Made by a program: the position numbers and the translations under genes
In this document: one piece after another, positions 16,555 to 24,907 of the stretch
How positions within the stretch are numbered: the first letter of the stretch is position 1
Layout: every line of letters starts with the position of its first letter
NCBI GenBank assembly: GCA_900546515.1
Contig: URDG01000023.1
Location: 1-43,305 of the forward strand
Length of the DNA: 43,305 nucleotides
DNA from: an uncultured Eubacteriales bacterium
GTDB lineage: Bacteria > Bacillota > Clostridia > Oscillospirales > Oscillospiraceae
Direction of reading: 5' to 3'
Notes under the pieces: model-generated
Seen by the model: the letters and a program-made list of their open reading frames with translations, nothing else
Told to the model about the DNA's origin: nothing
The model's database searches: none

Positions 16555-17580
16555 GTGAAAGCTGTCATAATGGCAGGCGGAGAGGGGACGCGGCTGAAGG
16601 CCGTGACCGGAGATATGCCGAAGCCGATGGTGCCGCTTCTCGGGCGGCCGATGCTTGAGCATATCATAAATCTGCTGAAAAAGCACGGGTTTACGGACAT
16701 ATGCGCCGCGCTAAGATACCGCGCCGGGGACATAGAGAGCTATTTCGGCGACGGCAGCCGCTTCGGCGTACGCATACGGTACCGCGTCGAGCATGAGGCG
16801 CTCGGCACGGCCGGCGGCGTGAAAAACTGCGCCGGCTTTTACGGCGATGATGATTTTCTCGTCATCAGCGGCGACGCCGCCTGCGACATGGATCTCTCGC
16901 TTCTCATGGAGTCCCACCGCCGCTCCGGCGCCGCGGTGACGATAGCGCTCTGCCGCAGCAGCGAGCCGCTGAGCTACGGCCTTGCGGTGACGGACGCCGA
17001 GGGCTGGATACGCTGTTTTATCGAAAAGCCGCAGTGGAGCCGCGTCGTGACCGATCTTGTGAACACCGGAATATATATCATATCGCCGCGCGTGATGGAG
17101 CTCGTGCCCGGCGGCGTCAGCTTTGATTTTGCAAAGGAGCTGTTCCCGCTCCTGCTTGAGCGCGGGGAGAAGCTGCTCGGCGTGGCGCTCGACGGGTACT
17201 GGTGCGACGTCGGCAGTCCTCTTTCCTATTACCGCTGCTGTGCCGACGCGCTCGAGGGGCGGCTCAAGCTCGATCCCGGCGAAAAATTCCGCCGCCCTCC
17301 TGCGCCGGAGGCTGCGGAGGCCCCCGACGACGGCGCGGAGAGCATAGTCTGCCGCTGCCGTGACCGTGCGGCGCTCATGGGCACGCTGTCCGAAGCCATG
17401 CTGGACATGGGCGCGGACTACTCCGACGGCATACGTCTCGCGGGCTCCGGCTACCGCCTGCACATATCGCCGCTGTCCGGCACGTCCGCCGTGCGCGTGG
17501 CCGTCTCGTCGCAGGACGCGGAATTCGCACACAGTCTTGCGATGTCCGCCAAAGAGCTGATCGACGCGCTCGCCCTCTGA
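16555..17580 (+). CDS. Sugar-1-phosphate nucleotidyltransferase with a remnant mutase domain
   Basis: A 341-residue protein. Residues 1-235 are an NTP_transferase domain with MAGGEGTRL (6-14), PKP, and SGDAACD, as in mannose-1-phosphate guanylyltransferases. Many Firmicutes enzymes fuse this domain to a whole phosphomannomutase; here only a segment resembling mutase domain IV (about 262-341, with DGIRL, SPLSGTSAVRV and EFAHSLAMSAKELI) remains, and mutase domains I-III and any active-site serine are absent. The nucleotidyltransferase may still work; the mutase cannot. The start is GTG at 16555, with GGAGG seven bases upstream; an ATG at 16519 has no ribosome site. Stands alone, with a terminator after it; no clear promoter of its own was found. 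The substrate (mannose- or glucose-1-phosphate) is not certain. Confidence 0.8.
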   Translation: MKAVIMAGGEGTRLKAVTGDMPKPMVPLLGRPMLEHIINLLKKHGFTDICAALRYRAGDIESYFGDGSRFGVRIRYRVEHEALGTAGGVKNCAGFYGDDDFLVISGDAACDMDLSLLMESHRRSGAAVTIALCRSSEPLSYGLAVTDAEGWIRCFIEKPQWSRVVTDLVNTGIYIISPRVMELVPGGVSFDFAKELFPLLLERGEKLLGVALDGYWCDVGSPLSYYRCCADALEGRLKLDPGEKFRRPPAPEAAEAPDDGAESIVCRCRDRAALMGTLSEAMLDMGADYSDGIRLAGSGYRLHISPLSGTSAVRVAVSSQDAEFAHSLAMSAKELIDALAL

Positions 17581-17617
17581 CCTTCCGGAGCAAAGCGGGG
17601 CCATATTCAGGCATAAC

Positions 17618-17666
17618 AACAGGAGAGATCACCGGCCGCCGAAGCCTTATGATCTCTCCTGTTTTC
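17618..17666 (+). terminator. Bidirectional terminator between the nucleotidyltransferase and histidine kinase
   Basis: AACAGGAGAGATCA (17618-17631) and TGATCTCTCCTGTT (17650-17663) form a perfect 14-bp stem with an 18-base loop, followed by TTC on the plus strand. The last bases overlap the kinase stop region. It probably ends both convergent transcripts. Confidence 0.8.
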
Positions 17667-19455
17667 AATCGTCAAATTCCCAGCTGTCCTCCTCGTAGCG
17701 GAGATTGGGCTCGCTGTATGTCAGCGGGATGATGATCTTTACGACCACGCCTCCCTCCGGCCGGTTGCTGATCGTAAAATCAGCGTCGCCGCCGTATATC
17801 AGTTCGAGACGCTGCCGCACGTTCCCCAGCCCTATACCGCCGTGGTGCGGGTCGGACAGCTGCTCGCCGTTGGCAAGCTTGGAGACCTGCTCCGGCGTCA
17901 GTCCGTAGCCTGTGTCCTTTACCGTGAGGTTGAGCTTGTTTTCCTTTATATACGCATGGACAATGATCTGCGAATCCTCGTTCCGGTTCCGCATGCCGTG
18001 CTTGAGCGCGTTTTCCACGACCGGCTGAACGATCATCGTCGGTATCATTGCGTTGCGCGCGGCCTCTCTTGCCGAGAAGGTCACCGTCAGCCTGTCGCCG
18101 TGGATGAAGCGGTATATCTCCGTATAGTCCTGCAGAGCGTCAAACTCCTGCTGGGTCGTGATGAACTGCTTTGTTGTGTTGACCGTGATATTTCTGAAAT
18201 AGCGGCTTATGCGCTGCACTATCTCAACGATCTCCGTCTCGCCCTTGATCTTGGCCATCGCATTGACGATCTCAAAGGCATTGTAAATAAAATGCGGGCG
18301 TATCTGCGTTTCGAGCGAGCGGTATTTATATTCCAGTATCTGAAGCTCCGCGTCCTTCTTCTGGCGCTCCTTCTCCGCGACCTCGTCCATCAGCTCTCTT
18401 ACCCTGTCGGTCATGTGGTTGAAGGTGACGGCCATGCGGCTTATATTGTCGTTGTCCGTTATCTCGATATGCGAGTCGAGATTGCCCTCGGAGACCTCAT
18501 CCATCGACTTGCGGATCCTCTTGAGCTTGCCCACAAGGTTCTGCATCAGCAGAATCAGCAGCGTTATCCCCGCGAACAGGCCGACGCAGCCGTAGGTAAG
18601 ACCGACGCGGATTATATCCGAGCGCATCTGTCGGTATGCCGTCTTGGAGGAGAGGCCGACCGCCGTCCAGCCGCCGCTGGAGCTTTCGGATATGAAGAAA
18701 TCCCCGCTGTCCATGATGCCGGACTCAACGCTGCCGCTGCTTTCAAGCTCCTGCACTATCTCCGTCCGGCGCTCCTCATCCGCCTCCATGCCCGCGAAAG
18801 TCAGATAGCTGCCGTCCGAGTCAAAGAATGCAAAGCCCGTGTCCCCGTAGGTCTCGCTGACCGAAAACACGCTGCCCTTGATGTGGAACACCGCGCGCCC
18901 GACCCACTTCAGTGGCGAGGTGTTGTAGACGTTTGCCATGATATACACGCCGCCGTCCTCCGCACGGAACCACTTTTTCTGTGAAAACCGGTTCTGCGGC
19001 TGGTCGTCGAAAAGTCCGAGTGCGAAGTCTCTTACCTCCCTGTATCTGTATGTACTCATCGGGGAGCGGAGAGCCGTGCTGAGCCGCAGCCCGTTCGCCG
19101 CCTCCAGTGCGACAAAATCGTACTCCGTCGACTCCGAAACGGTCTGTGCGAGAGCATACTGAAGCGCGGAGGTCCCTGACTCTGGCTGGTTTATATAGTC
19201 GTTCATCAGGGCCGGTATCTCGAAGGCGCGCAGCCGCGCGTATGTGGAATCGCTCAGCGAGTCCTGACTGTCGGAAAAGTTGAGCGCGACCTGTTCTGTG
19301 AGCATGTCAAGGCTCTCGATCTTTTCTCTCTCCAGCGTCGTCACCGAGGTGTTTATCTGCTCAAACGTATTCAGTCCTATTCCAAGCAGGAGCGAGAAGA
19401 TAAAAGCGGATATTATCTTTGTCGTAAATGAGAGATCCCTTATTTTTTGAAGCAT
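17665..19455 (-). CDS. YesM-family sensor histidine kinase
   Basis: A 596-residue membrane kinase. TM1 (about 12-30), a large extracytoplasmic sensor (about 31-280), TM2 (about 285-310), a HAMP domain with the conserved E-NLD and NHM pattern, a His-kinase domain with the phosphoacceptor in QIRPHFIYNAFEIV, and a HATPase domain with NALKHGMRN, DTGYGL and GIGLGNVRQRL. This is the YesM type that pairs with AraC-like YesN regulators to control carbohydrate uptake. ATG at 19455 with GAGGT seven bases upstream; the gene begins 34 bases after the regulator stop, so both are cotranscribed. The signal is unknown; the neighbouring ABC transporter suggests a sugar. Confidence 0.88.
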   Translation of the reverse strand: MLQKIRDLSFTTKIISAFIFSLLLGIGLNTFEQINTSVTTLEREKIESLDMLTEQVALNFSDSQDSLSDSTYARLRAFEIPALMNDYINQPESGTSALQYALAQTVSESTEYDFVALEAANGLRLSTALRSPMSTYRYREVRDFALGLFDDQPQNRFSQKKWFRAEDGGVYIMANVYNTSPLKWVGRAVFHIKGSVFSVSETYGDTGFAFFDSDGSYLTFAGMEADEERRTEIVQELESSGSVESGIMDSGDFFISESSSGGWTAVGLSSKTAYRQMRSDIIRVGLTYGCVGLFAGITLLILLMQNLVGKLKRIRKSMDEVSEGNLDSHIEITDNDNISRMAVTFNHMTDRVRELMDEVAEKERQKKDAELQILEYKYRSLETQIRPHFIYNAFEIVNAMAKIKGETEIVEIVQRISRYFRNITVNTTKQFITTQQEFDALQDYTEIYRFIHGDRLTVTFSAREAARNAMIPTMIVQPVVENALKHGMRNRNEDSQIIVHAYIKENKLNLTVKDTGYGLTPEQVSKLANGEQLSDPHHGGIGLGNVRQRLELIYGGDADFTISNRPEGGVVVKIIIPLTYSEPNLRYEEDSWEFDD

Positions 19456-19489
19456 GGGCATTACCTCAGAAGCCGGCGGCACGGTCCGT

Positions 19490-20662
19490 TCAGCTGTTTC
19501 TCTGGCTGAGGCGGTACTCCGAAGGACTTACGTGCTCGATCTTTTTGAAAATATTATAGAAGCTTATATAGTTTTCATAGCCGATGGCATACGCAATGTC
19601 CTCCACGCGCATGCGCGTGTCGTTGAGAAGCTGCTTCGCCACGGCCATTTTCGCGTCTATCACGTACTGCCTGTAGGTCTGCCCGGTCTCCTTGCGTATG
19701 AGCGCCGAGAGATAATTCGGGCTCACATAGAATTTCTCCGCCACGTCCTCCAGCACGAGTCCGTCCGTCACGTGGGTCTTTACATATTCAAGCACGCTGT
19801 ACACAAGGCTCGTTGTCGCCGGGACATTTATGCTGCGCACCTCTTCAAAGAAGCCGTCCAGCCAGCGGCGCGCACCGGCCTCCGTGTTGAACTTTGTGAG
19901 ATTGCACACGGACAGATCCAGCGAATTTGTCCATTTTGCGTTGTTGATCTTGTCCTGCATGACCTTGGTGCAGAAAAACATCAGCATGACCTTTATAAGG
20001 CGCAGTCTGCCGCCGCTCTTTTCCATCACAACGTCCCACACCTGATCCGGCTCGATGCTGTCCACCTTCTGTGCAAGCTTGCTGCACAGCTGCTCGGTAT
20101 CCTTGAGCCATGTGTGCTTCGCCGCGTCCGGCTGCGGCGTGCAGTAGAAATCGAGATCCGTGTTGAGCTCATAGATATGATGATACAGCAGCGTCTGCAG
20201 CGCTTCCTCATACGCCACGCGGAATTCGCCCGCCTCTGTGTGAGGATTGCTGACGGCCATATTTACGTTGAGAAGGCTCTGGCTGAGCTTTGTGGCGATG
20301 CTGCGGCTCACGGCCTGCCACGGCATGGCGCCGCTGTGTATCCCGCAGTACATCACTATATCGCCGTTGACGAGCGCCGTCACTATGTCCACATTTTCCG
20401 GGAAGCTTATGAAATCCAGCCGCTGCAGCGACGGCCCCGTGAAGCCGCCCTGCGTCTCGGCCACGAGCACAAAATAGCTCTCCGGCATCTGTATGTCGGA
20501 AAGCACGATGTCAGGCCGGTGCTTCTCTATAAGCTCCATTCCCTCTTTCCCGTCCGAGGCGCTTCCGATCAGCCTCAGGCCGAGCTGTTCCCACGGAATG
20601 GTCTGTTCAAGCGCCTGCACGGCCAGACGGCTGTCGTCTATTATCAGGACCGTAAATTCCAT
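19490..20662 (-). CDS. YesN-like response regulator with truncated receiver
   Basis: A 390-residue regulator. The receiver starts normally (VLIIDDSRLAV, DIVLSDIQMP with phosphoacceptor Asp56) but after Pro60 runs directly into the middle domain (SYFVLVAETQGG...), so helix alpha4, strand beta5 and alpha5, with the conserved Thr/Ser and Lys, are missing. The rest is intact: a roughly 230-residue YesN-type middle region and a C-terminal AraC HTH pair (about 290-388, with YVSPNYLSALIRKETGQTYRQYV and VEDIAYAIGYENYISFYNIFKK). Start ATG at 20662 with AAGGGGTGG upstream and a perfect promoter. Normal members are longer by roughly 100 residues. Phospho-control may be lost or altered. It probably activates the adjacent transporter promoter. 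Confidence 0.85.
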   Translation of the reverse strand: MEFTVLIIDDSRLAVQALEQTIPWEQLGLRLIGSASDGKEGMELIEKHRPDIVLSDIQMPESYFVLVAETQGGFTGPSLQRLDFISFPENVDIVTALVNGDIVMYCGIHSGAMPWQAVSRSIATKLSQSLLNVNMAVSNPHTEAGEFRVAYEEALQTLLYHHIYELNTDLDFYCTPQPDAAKHTWLKDTEQLCSKLAQKVDSIEPDQVWDVVMEKSGGRLRLIKVMLMFFCTKVMQDKINNAKWTNSLDLSVCNLTKFNTEAGARRWLDGFFEEVRSINVPATTSLVYSVLEYVKTHVTDGLVLEDVAEKFYVSPNYLSALIRKETGQTYRQYVIDAKMAVAKQLLNDTRMRVEDIAYAIGYENYISFYNIFKKIEHVSPSEYRLSQRNS

Positions 20663-20711
20663 CTGCCAGCACCCACCCCTTTCACAGGTTTTTCATTTGT
20701 TTTATTTGAAT

Positions 20712-20740
20712 ATTATAGCCAAATTGCCCTGTGTTGTCAA
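20712..20740 (-). promoter_or_regulatory. Promoter of the two-component genes
   Basis: On the minus strand perfect TTGACA (20740-20735) and TATAAT (20717-20712) hexamers are 17 bases apart. It lies between the transporter terminator and the regulator. Confidence 0.88.
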
Positions 20741-20767
20741 AAATTTTATGTTCAAGTCCGACAAAGC

Positions 20768-20805
20768 GCAAAAAGACTGCGCCGCAAATAAAGGGGCGCA
20801 GTCTT
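20768..20805 (-). terminator. Terminator after the transporter operon
   Basis: On the minus strand AAGACTGCGCC pairs with GGCGCAGTCTT (20805-20773), followed by TTT. It ends the binding protein-permease transcript before the regulator promoter. Confidence 0.85.
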
Positions 20806-20818
20806 GAGCAGCAGATTA

Positions 20819-21673
20819 TCAGCCCTTGACGGCTCCGGCCATAACGCCGCTGACAACGTATTTCTGCAGGCAGAAGTACAGTATCAGGATGGGCAGCATG
20901 GCCATGATGAAGAATGCAAACGCGAGGTTGAGCTCGGCTGTGTTCTCGTTGAAGTAGACGATCTGTGCCAGAGGGAGCGTGCGGCTGGTCTTGTCGCGCA
21001 GAAGGACTATCGCGGTGTTGTAGTCGTTCCAGACATAAACCGTGTTGAGCACGAGCTGGGTGGCGTTGATGGGCTTGAGCAGCGGGAACACTATGTGCCA
21101 GAAGGTCTGGAACTTCCCGCAGCCGTCTATCGTCGCCGCTTCCTCAAGCTCCCGCGGCACTGTTTTTACAAAGCTTGTGATGACCAGAATACTTATCGAG
21201 ACCTGAAGTCCGCTTCGGGCGATTATGAATCCGATGTTCGTGCTGACAAGGCCGGCGTTGTACATGTTCAGGTACAGCGGCAGCATGATGCACTGGAACG
21301 GGATGAGCGTGCCCATGGTGAGCAGGGTGTACATGAACACATAGAAGCGCGAGTTGTAGCGGGCCAGCACCCATGACGCCATCGAGCAGATCACCATCAG
21401 GATCAGTATCGTGGGTATCGTCGTGAGTATGCTGTTTTTAAGGCCGATTATGAACTGGTCGTTCTCGGTGATAACGCGGATGTAGTTATCCAGCGTCGGA
21501 TTCTGCGGCCATGCGAGATGGCTGATCGTTATCTCGTTTTTATACTTTATCGAGTATATAAAGCTTATGTAGAACGGGATAAGCGTGATAACGACGAGCG
21601 CGATGCAGACGATCTTTTTGATTGCCTTGCCTGCGGCTTCGCGGTTATGCATGGTGTTTAATGTGCGTCCCAT
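20819..21673 (-). CDS. Carbohydrate ABC transporter permease, MalG type
   Basis: A 284-residue CUT1-family inner permease. About six membrane spans (first at about 20-40) and the EAA loop EEAATIDGCGKFQTFWHIVFPLLKP near residue 178, where the ATPase docks. The ATG overlaps the upstream permease stop by one base (TGATG), with GGAGGTGG seven bases before, so translation is coupled. No ABC ATPase gene is nearby; CUT1 systems in Firmicutes often share one such as MsmK. Confidence 0.92.
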   Translation of the reverse strand: MGRTLNTMHNREAAGKAIKKIVCIALVVITLIPFYISFIYSIKYKNEITISHLAWPQNPTLDNYIRVITENDQFIIGLKNSILTTIPTILILMVICSMASWVLARYNSRFYVFMYTLLTMGTLIPFQCIMLPLYLNMYNAGLVSTNIGFIIARSGLQVSISILVITSFVKTVPRELEEAATIDGCGKFQTFWHIVFPLLKPINATQLVLNTVYVWNDYNTAIVLLRDKTSRTLPLAQIVYFNENTAELNLAFAFFIMAMLPILILYFCLQKYVVSGVMAGAVKG

Positions 21674-22560
21674 CAGGCTTCCACCTCCGCTCTTCTGAAG
21701 AAGTAGGTCGTAACGCGCGTGAGCAGTATCAGCACCACGGTGAGTATGACCGCGGACGCCTGGCCGAGACCGGCCTTGCTGAAGCCGAAGATGTAGTCAT
21801 AGATGAACATTGCGGAGGTCTGCGCCGCCTGCATGTTCCTGGCCACCGCCATCGGATAGTCGAAGCAGCGGAGGCCCCATGCCAGAAGCAGCGTGACGTT
21901 TGCGGTGAACGCCGGCATCAGCAGCGGCAGCGTGATCTTGAAAAAGCGCTGGAACACGCTTGCGCCGTCGATCGTCGCGGCCTCATAGTAATCGTCGGGA
22001 ATGGCCTTGAGACCTGCTATGTAGATGAGCATGCAGTAGCCCATATCACGCCAGATCGCTATTGCGGCAATGCCGACAACGACCTGATTTGACTGGCCCA
22101 GAGGGCTCATGGTGTTGAAAATAACAGCGTAGACGTCGGTATATACGTAACTCCAGACAATGGCCGCGCTCGTAAGTGCGGTGGTGAAAGGCAGAAACAT
22201 CATTGTCCGGCACAAATTAGCAAATTTTGATGAGCGGAACAGGAGCAGGGCAAAGAACAGTCCCAGAATGTTCGCGCCGAGCTCATATACGAGGGTGAAC
22301 AAAAGCGTATGAACGAAAGCCTGCTGGAAATAGGTGTTCTTGAGCATGATGGCGTAGTTCTTGAGTCCGTTGAACTCGCGCGCGCCGCCGATTATGCTCT
22401 TCCAGTTTGTGAATGAATACGGTATGCCCTGAAGGAAGGGCACGAGCACTACATATGCGAACAATGCAAAGGCAGGCAGGAGGAACAGAAGGTTTCCGGT
22501 GTGTTCTCTGACTTCCCGCGCATTGAGCCTGCTGTGTATTTTTGAAGTTTTGCTGTTCAC
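21673..22560 (-). CDS. Carbohydrate ABC transporter permease, MalF type
   Basis: A 295-residue CUT1-family permease with about six spans; the first is at about 23-42. The EAA loop is YEAATIDGASVFQRFFKITLPLLMP. Start is GTG at 22560, seven bases after GGAGG. It partners the MalG-type permease next to it and follows the binding protein, from which it is separated by a stable hairpin. Sugar specificity cannot be read from the sequence. Confidence 0.92.
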   Translation of the reverse strand: MNSKTSKIHSRLNAREVREHTGNLLFLLPAFALFAYVVLVPFLQGIPYSFTNWKSIIGGAREFNGLKNYAIMLKNTYFQQAFVHTLLFTLVYELGANILGLFFALLLFRSSKFANLCRTMMFLPFTTALTSAAIVWSYVYTDVYAVIFNTMSPLGQSNQVVVGIAAIAIWRDMGYCMLIYIAGLKAIPDDYYEAATIDGASVFQRFFKITLPLLMPAFTANVTLLLAWGLRCFDYPMAVARNMQAAQTSAMFIYDYIFGFSKAGLGQASAVILTVVLILLTRVTTYFFRRAEVEA

Positions 22561-22588
22561 AGTTATACCTCCGATGCCTGTAGGTAGA

Positions 22589-22622
22589 AATGAAGCCCGT
22601 ACCCGGAGGTACGGGCTTCATT
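22589..22622 (-). other. Stable UNCG hairpin between binding protein and permeases
   Basis: On the minus strand AATGAAGCCCGTACC, loop TCCG, and its perfect complement form a 15-bp stem closed by a C-G pair on a UCCG loop, a UNCG-type tetraloop. Only a short TTTC follows. It lies after the binding-protein stop and before the GTG of the permease. Such elements often stabilise the upstream message so that binding protein is made in excess, which is inference. Confidence 0.75.
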
Positions 22623-22650
22623 ATGTCTTTTTAGTATTGCCTGCGGAAAA

Positions 22651-24003
22651 TCAGCCCTCAGCAATATTCTGGTCGAACTTTGCCTGCATTGCGGCGAGGC
22701 AGTCCTCAGCGGACTGATTGCTGCCGTTTGCATAGCTCTCAGCGAAAGCAGTGAGGTAGGTTCTCCAGTCGGTGGTGAACTGGCTGTTGAAGGGCTTGGT
22801 GAAGTCGCCGTAGTGGGCGATGTTGCCGGAAGCCTTGATGGAAGCGAGGGTCTTGACGATCTCGGGTGCATTGTCAGCGGTGGAGCCGTTGAGCAGAGGC
22901 ATGAGGGAAACTGCGGACCAGGAGCCTGCGCCCTGAGTGACCCAGTATTCCATGAACTCAACTGCGACGGCATAGTTCTCTGCATTGGGGTTGACCATGA
23001 AGGCCTGGTCGACCTGGACGTTCAGCTTTGCGCCGCCCTCGTCATCGATGGGCTCCACGAAGAAGCCGTACTCGAAGTCGGAGCCCTCGATCATAGCCTC
23101 GAGGTCGCCGATGCCCCAGGAGCCGAAGTACATCATTGCAGCCTGACCGGAGGTGAATACCTCAAGAGCCGCATTCTGGTCGTTGGTCATTGCGTCGTCG
23201 CGCATCCATGCCAGACGCTGTGCCCACAGGTTGAGGCCGTCAGCAAAGTACGGGTAGTCTGTAAGCTTCTTGGAGCCGTCCATAAGGGACTCGAAAAGGT
23301 TGTTGTCGCCTGCATCCAGAGCCTTGGTCCAGATGTAGTTGCGCATCTCGATGTCGCCGAAGACAGCGTCGCCGAATGCATGTGCCCAGGGATCGATGCC
23401 TGCGTCGGCGATCTTCTGGCAGTTCTCGAGGAGCTCAGTGTAGGTGGTGGGCTCGGAGAGGCCGAGCTGATTGTAGATGGCCTTGTTGTAGAACACGCCC
23501 CAGGTCTTGAAGTCGATGGGGAAGCCGTAGATCTTGCCGTCTGCGGAGACGTCGCCAAGGTCGCCTGCGGGGAGGTTGAGGCCCTTGATGGTCTCGTTGT
23601 CGCTCAGATCAGCAACGAAGCCCTGCTCGACGAGGTCGGGGTACAGGCCGGGGTTGCCCATCATGATCTCAGGCTGGTCGCCGGAGGCGAGAGCGGTCTG
23701 GAGCTGGGGGAAGTAGTCGGTGCCCTGATTGTAGAACACGTTGTCCCAGGTGATGTTGTACTCGGGGTGTGCTTCTGCGAACGCCTTTTCAACTGCATCA
23801 AGACCGGCCTGCTTGGTGGTCTGGGTCATGTAGTGGAAAACGGTGATCGTAACGTCCTTGACCTCAGGTGCTGCATCAGCTGCGGTCTCGGCTGCGGGAG
23901 CTTCTGCGGGCTTGGTCTCGGCTGCGGGAGCTGCGGTGGAGCCGCAGGCGCACAGTGCGAAAATCATAACCAGCGCGAGTGCCATTGCGATGATCTTCTT
24001 CAT
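22651..24003 (-). CDS. Sugar ABC transporter substrate-binding lipoprotein
   Basis: A 450-residue extracellular binding protein (SBP_bac_1 type). The signal peptide ends with the lipobox L17-C18-A19-C20, so Cys20 is lipidated. An Ala/Glu/Pro-rich linker (about 22-48) leads into the domain with TITVFHYMTQTT and a DFKTWGVFYNKAIYNQLG block typical of family 1 binding proteins. ATG at 24003 with GGAGG about 11 bases upstream; earlier ATGs are not supported. It is the first gene of the transporter operon, behind a promoter with an operator-like dyad. The binding target is unknown; likely an oligosaccharide or glycoside. Confidence 0.93.
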   Translation of the reverse strand: MKKIIAMALALVMIFALCACGSTAAPAAETKPAEAPAAETAADAAPEVKDVTITVFHYMTQTTKQAGLDAVEKAFAEAHPEYNITWDNVFYNQGTDYFPQLQTALASGDQPEIMMGNPGLYPDLVEQGFVADLSDNETIKGLNLPAGDLGDVSADGKIYGFPIDFKTWGVFYNKAIYNQLGLSEPTTYTELLENCQKIADAGIDPWAHAFGDAVFGDIEMRNYIWTKALDAGDNNLFESLMDGSKKLTDYPYFADGLNLWAQRLAWMRDDAMTNDQNAALEVFTSGQAAMMYFGSWGIGDLEAMIEGSDFEYGFFVEPIDDEGGAKLNVQVDQAFMVNPNAENYAVAVEFMEYWVTQGAGSWSAVSLMPLLNGSTADNAPEIVKTLASIKASGNIAHYGDFTKPFNSQFTTDWRTYLTAFAESYANGSNQSAEDCLAAMQAKFDQNIAEG

Positions 24004-24053
24004 CTTTGTTGTTTCCTCCATTAAAAATTTTTTATGGGATTTCGGATGGTTCA

Positions 24054-24082
24054 ATTATATTGTCTAAAACCGACAATTACAA
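24054..24082 (-). promoter_or_regulatory. Transporter promoter with dyad in the spacer
   Basis: On the minus strand TTGTAA (24082-24077), a 17-base spacer and TATAAT (24059-24054). The spacer itself is TTGTC-N7-GACAA, an inverted repeat lying exactly between the -35 and -10, the classic site for a repressor or a MerR-like spacer-twisting regulator. The region 24060-24150 is very AT-rich (about one-quarter GC). Confidence 0.82.
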
Positions 24083-24169
24083 TTCATTTGAAGTCATATA
24101 ATCTTAATATTTTATATGATTTGACGATAATATGGGATAAATTTACATTAATTTGCAAGCGCCTGGAAA

Positions 24170-24895
24170 TCATCCCGGAATCGCCGCTTCGCGCGCCCAT
24201 TTGGGGAAGTTTGCCGGCAATTTCTTCCGGTATACCCATCTGACGGCGTTTGTGACCACAGTCTGTACCTCCTTCTGCATATATACCGGATACGTCTCGT
24301 GTCCCGCCTGAAAATAGAATATCCGGCCGAGTCCGCGCGACCAGCAGCAGCCGGAGCGGAATATCTCCCCGCCTGCGGACGCGGTGATAAACACCTGTTC
24401 ATCCGGCTGCGGGATCTCGAAATATTCACCGTAGGTCTCGTCCATCGGAATGTCGAAATATTCTCCGTCAAGTCCCTCGGCGACAGGATGCGCGGGATTG
24501 ACTATCCAATAGCGCTGCCGCTCGTCGTTTTCGCGCCAGCGCAGAGACTGCGTACGCGTGCCCATCAGGCGCGAGAATATCTTCGATGCGTGCGCCGAGT
24601 GCAGCACCACAAGCCCCATACCCTCCAGCACGCGCTTGTGCATATAGTCAACATGGCAGTCCTCCACCTCACGCCAGTGCTTATGGCTCCAGTACACCAG
24701 CACATCGGCACAGTCGAGCGCCGCTTCGGAAAGTCCCTGCTCCGCATCCTGCATCGTCGCGGTGCGGATCTCCATGTCGGGATTTTCGGAAAGGAAGGCG
24801 GCGAGCTGCCCCTCGATGCCGTTTTTATAAAGCTCCCGGAATTTTTCCCGGTGCTCCGGCAGGGGCTTGTCCTCAGCCCAGATAAGTACGTTCAT
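24170..24895 (-). CDS. ThuA-like protein (trehalose utilisation family)
   Basis: A 241-residue protein resembling the ThuA fold (a glutamine-amidotransferase-like core), with the block LVYWSHKHWREVEDCHVDYM and conserved VVLHSAHASKIF. ThuA and ThuB in rhizobia take part in oxidising disaccharides to 3-keto forms; the exact reaction of most homologues is unknown. ATG with GAGGAGGG upstream. It sits directly after a Gfo/Idh/MocA oxidoreductase in the same operon, the classic pairing, so it likely processes the same sugar. Confidence 0.82.
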   Translation of the reverse strand: MNVLIWAEDKPLPEHREKFRELYKNGIEGQLAAFLSENPDMEIRTATMQDAEQGLSEAALDCADVLVYWSHKHWREVEDCHVDYMHKRVLEGMGLVVLHSAHASKIFSRLMGTRTQSLRWRENDERQRYWIVNPAHPVAEGLDGEYFDIPMDETYGEYFEIPQPDEQVFITASAGGEIFRSGCCWSRGLGRIFYFQAGHETYPVYMQKEVQTVVTNAVRWVYRKKLPANFPKWAREAAIPG

Positions 24896-24907
24896 GTTCT
24901 TCCCTCC

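Noticed and set aside
24154..24167. CcpA cre-like site TGCAAGCGCCTGGA upstream of the transporter promoter
   Set aside because: One mismatch to the consensus in a key position, located about 95 bases upstream of the -10 within the ThuA end; too weak to claim.
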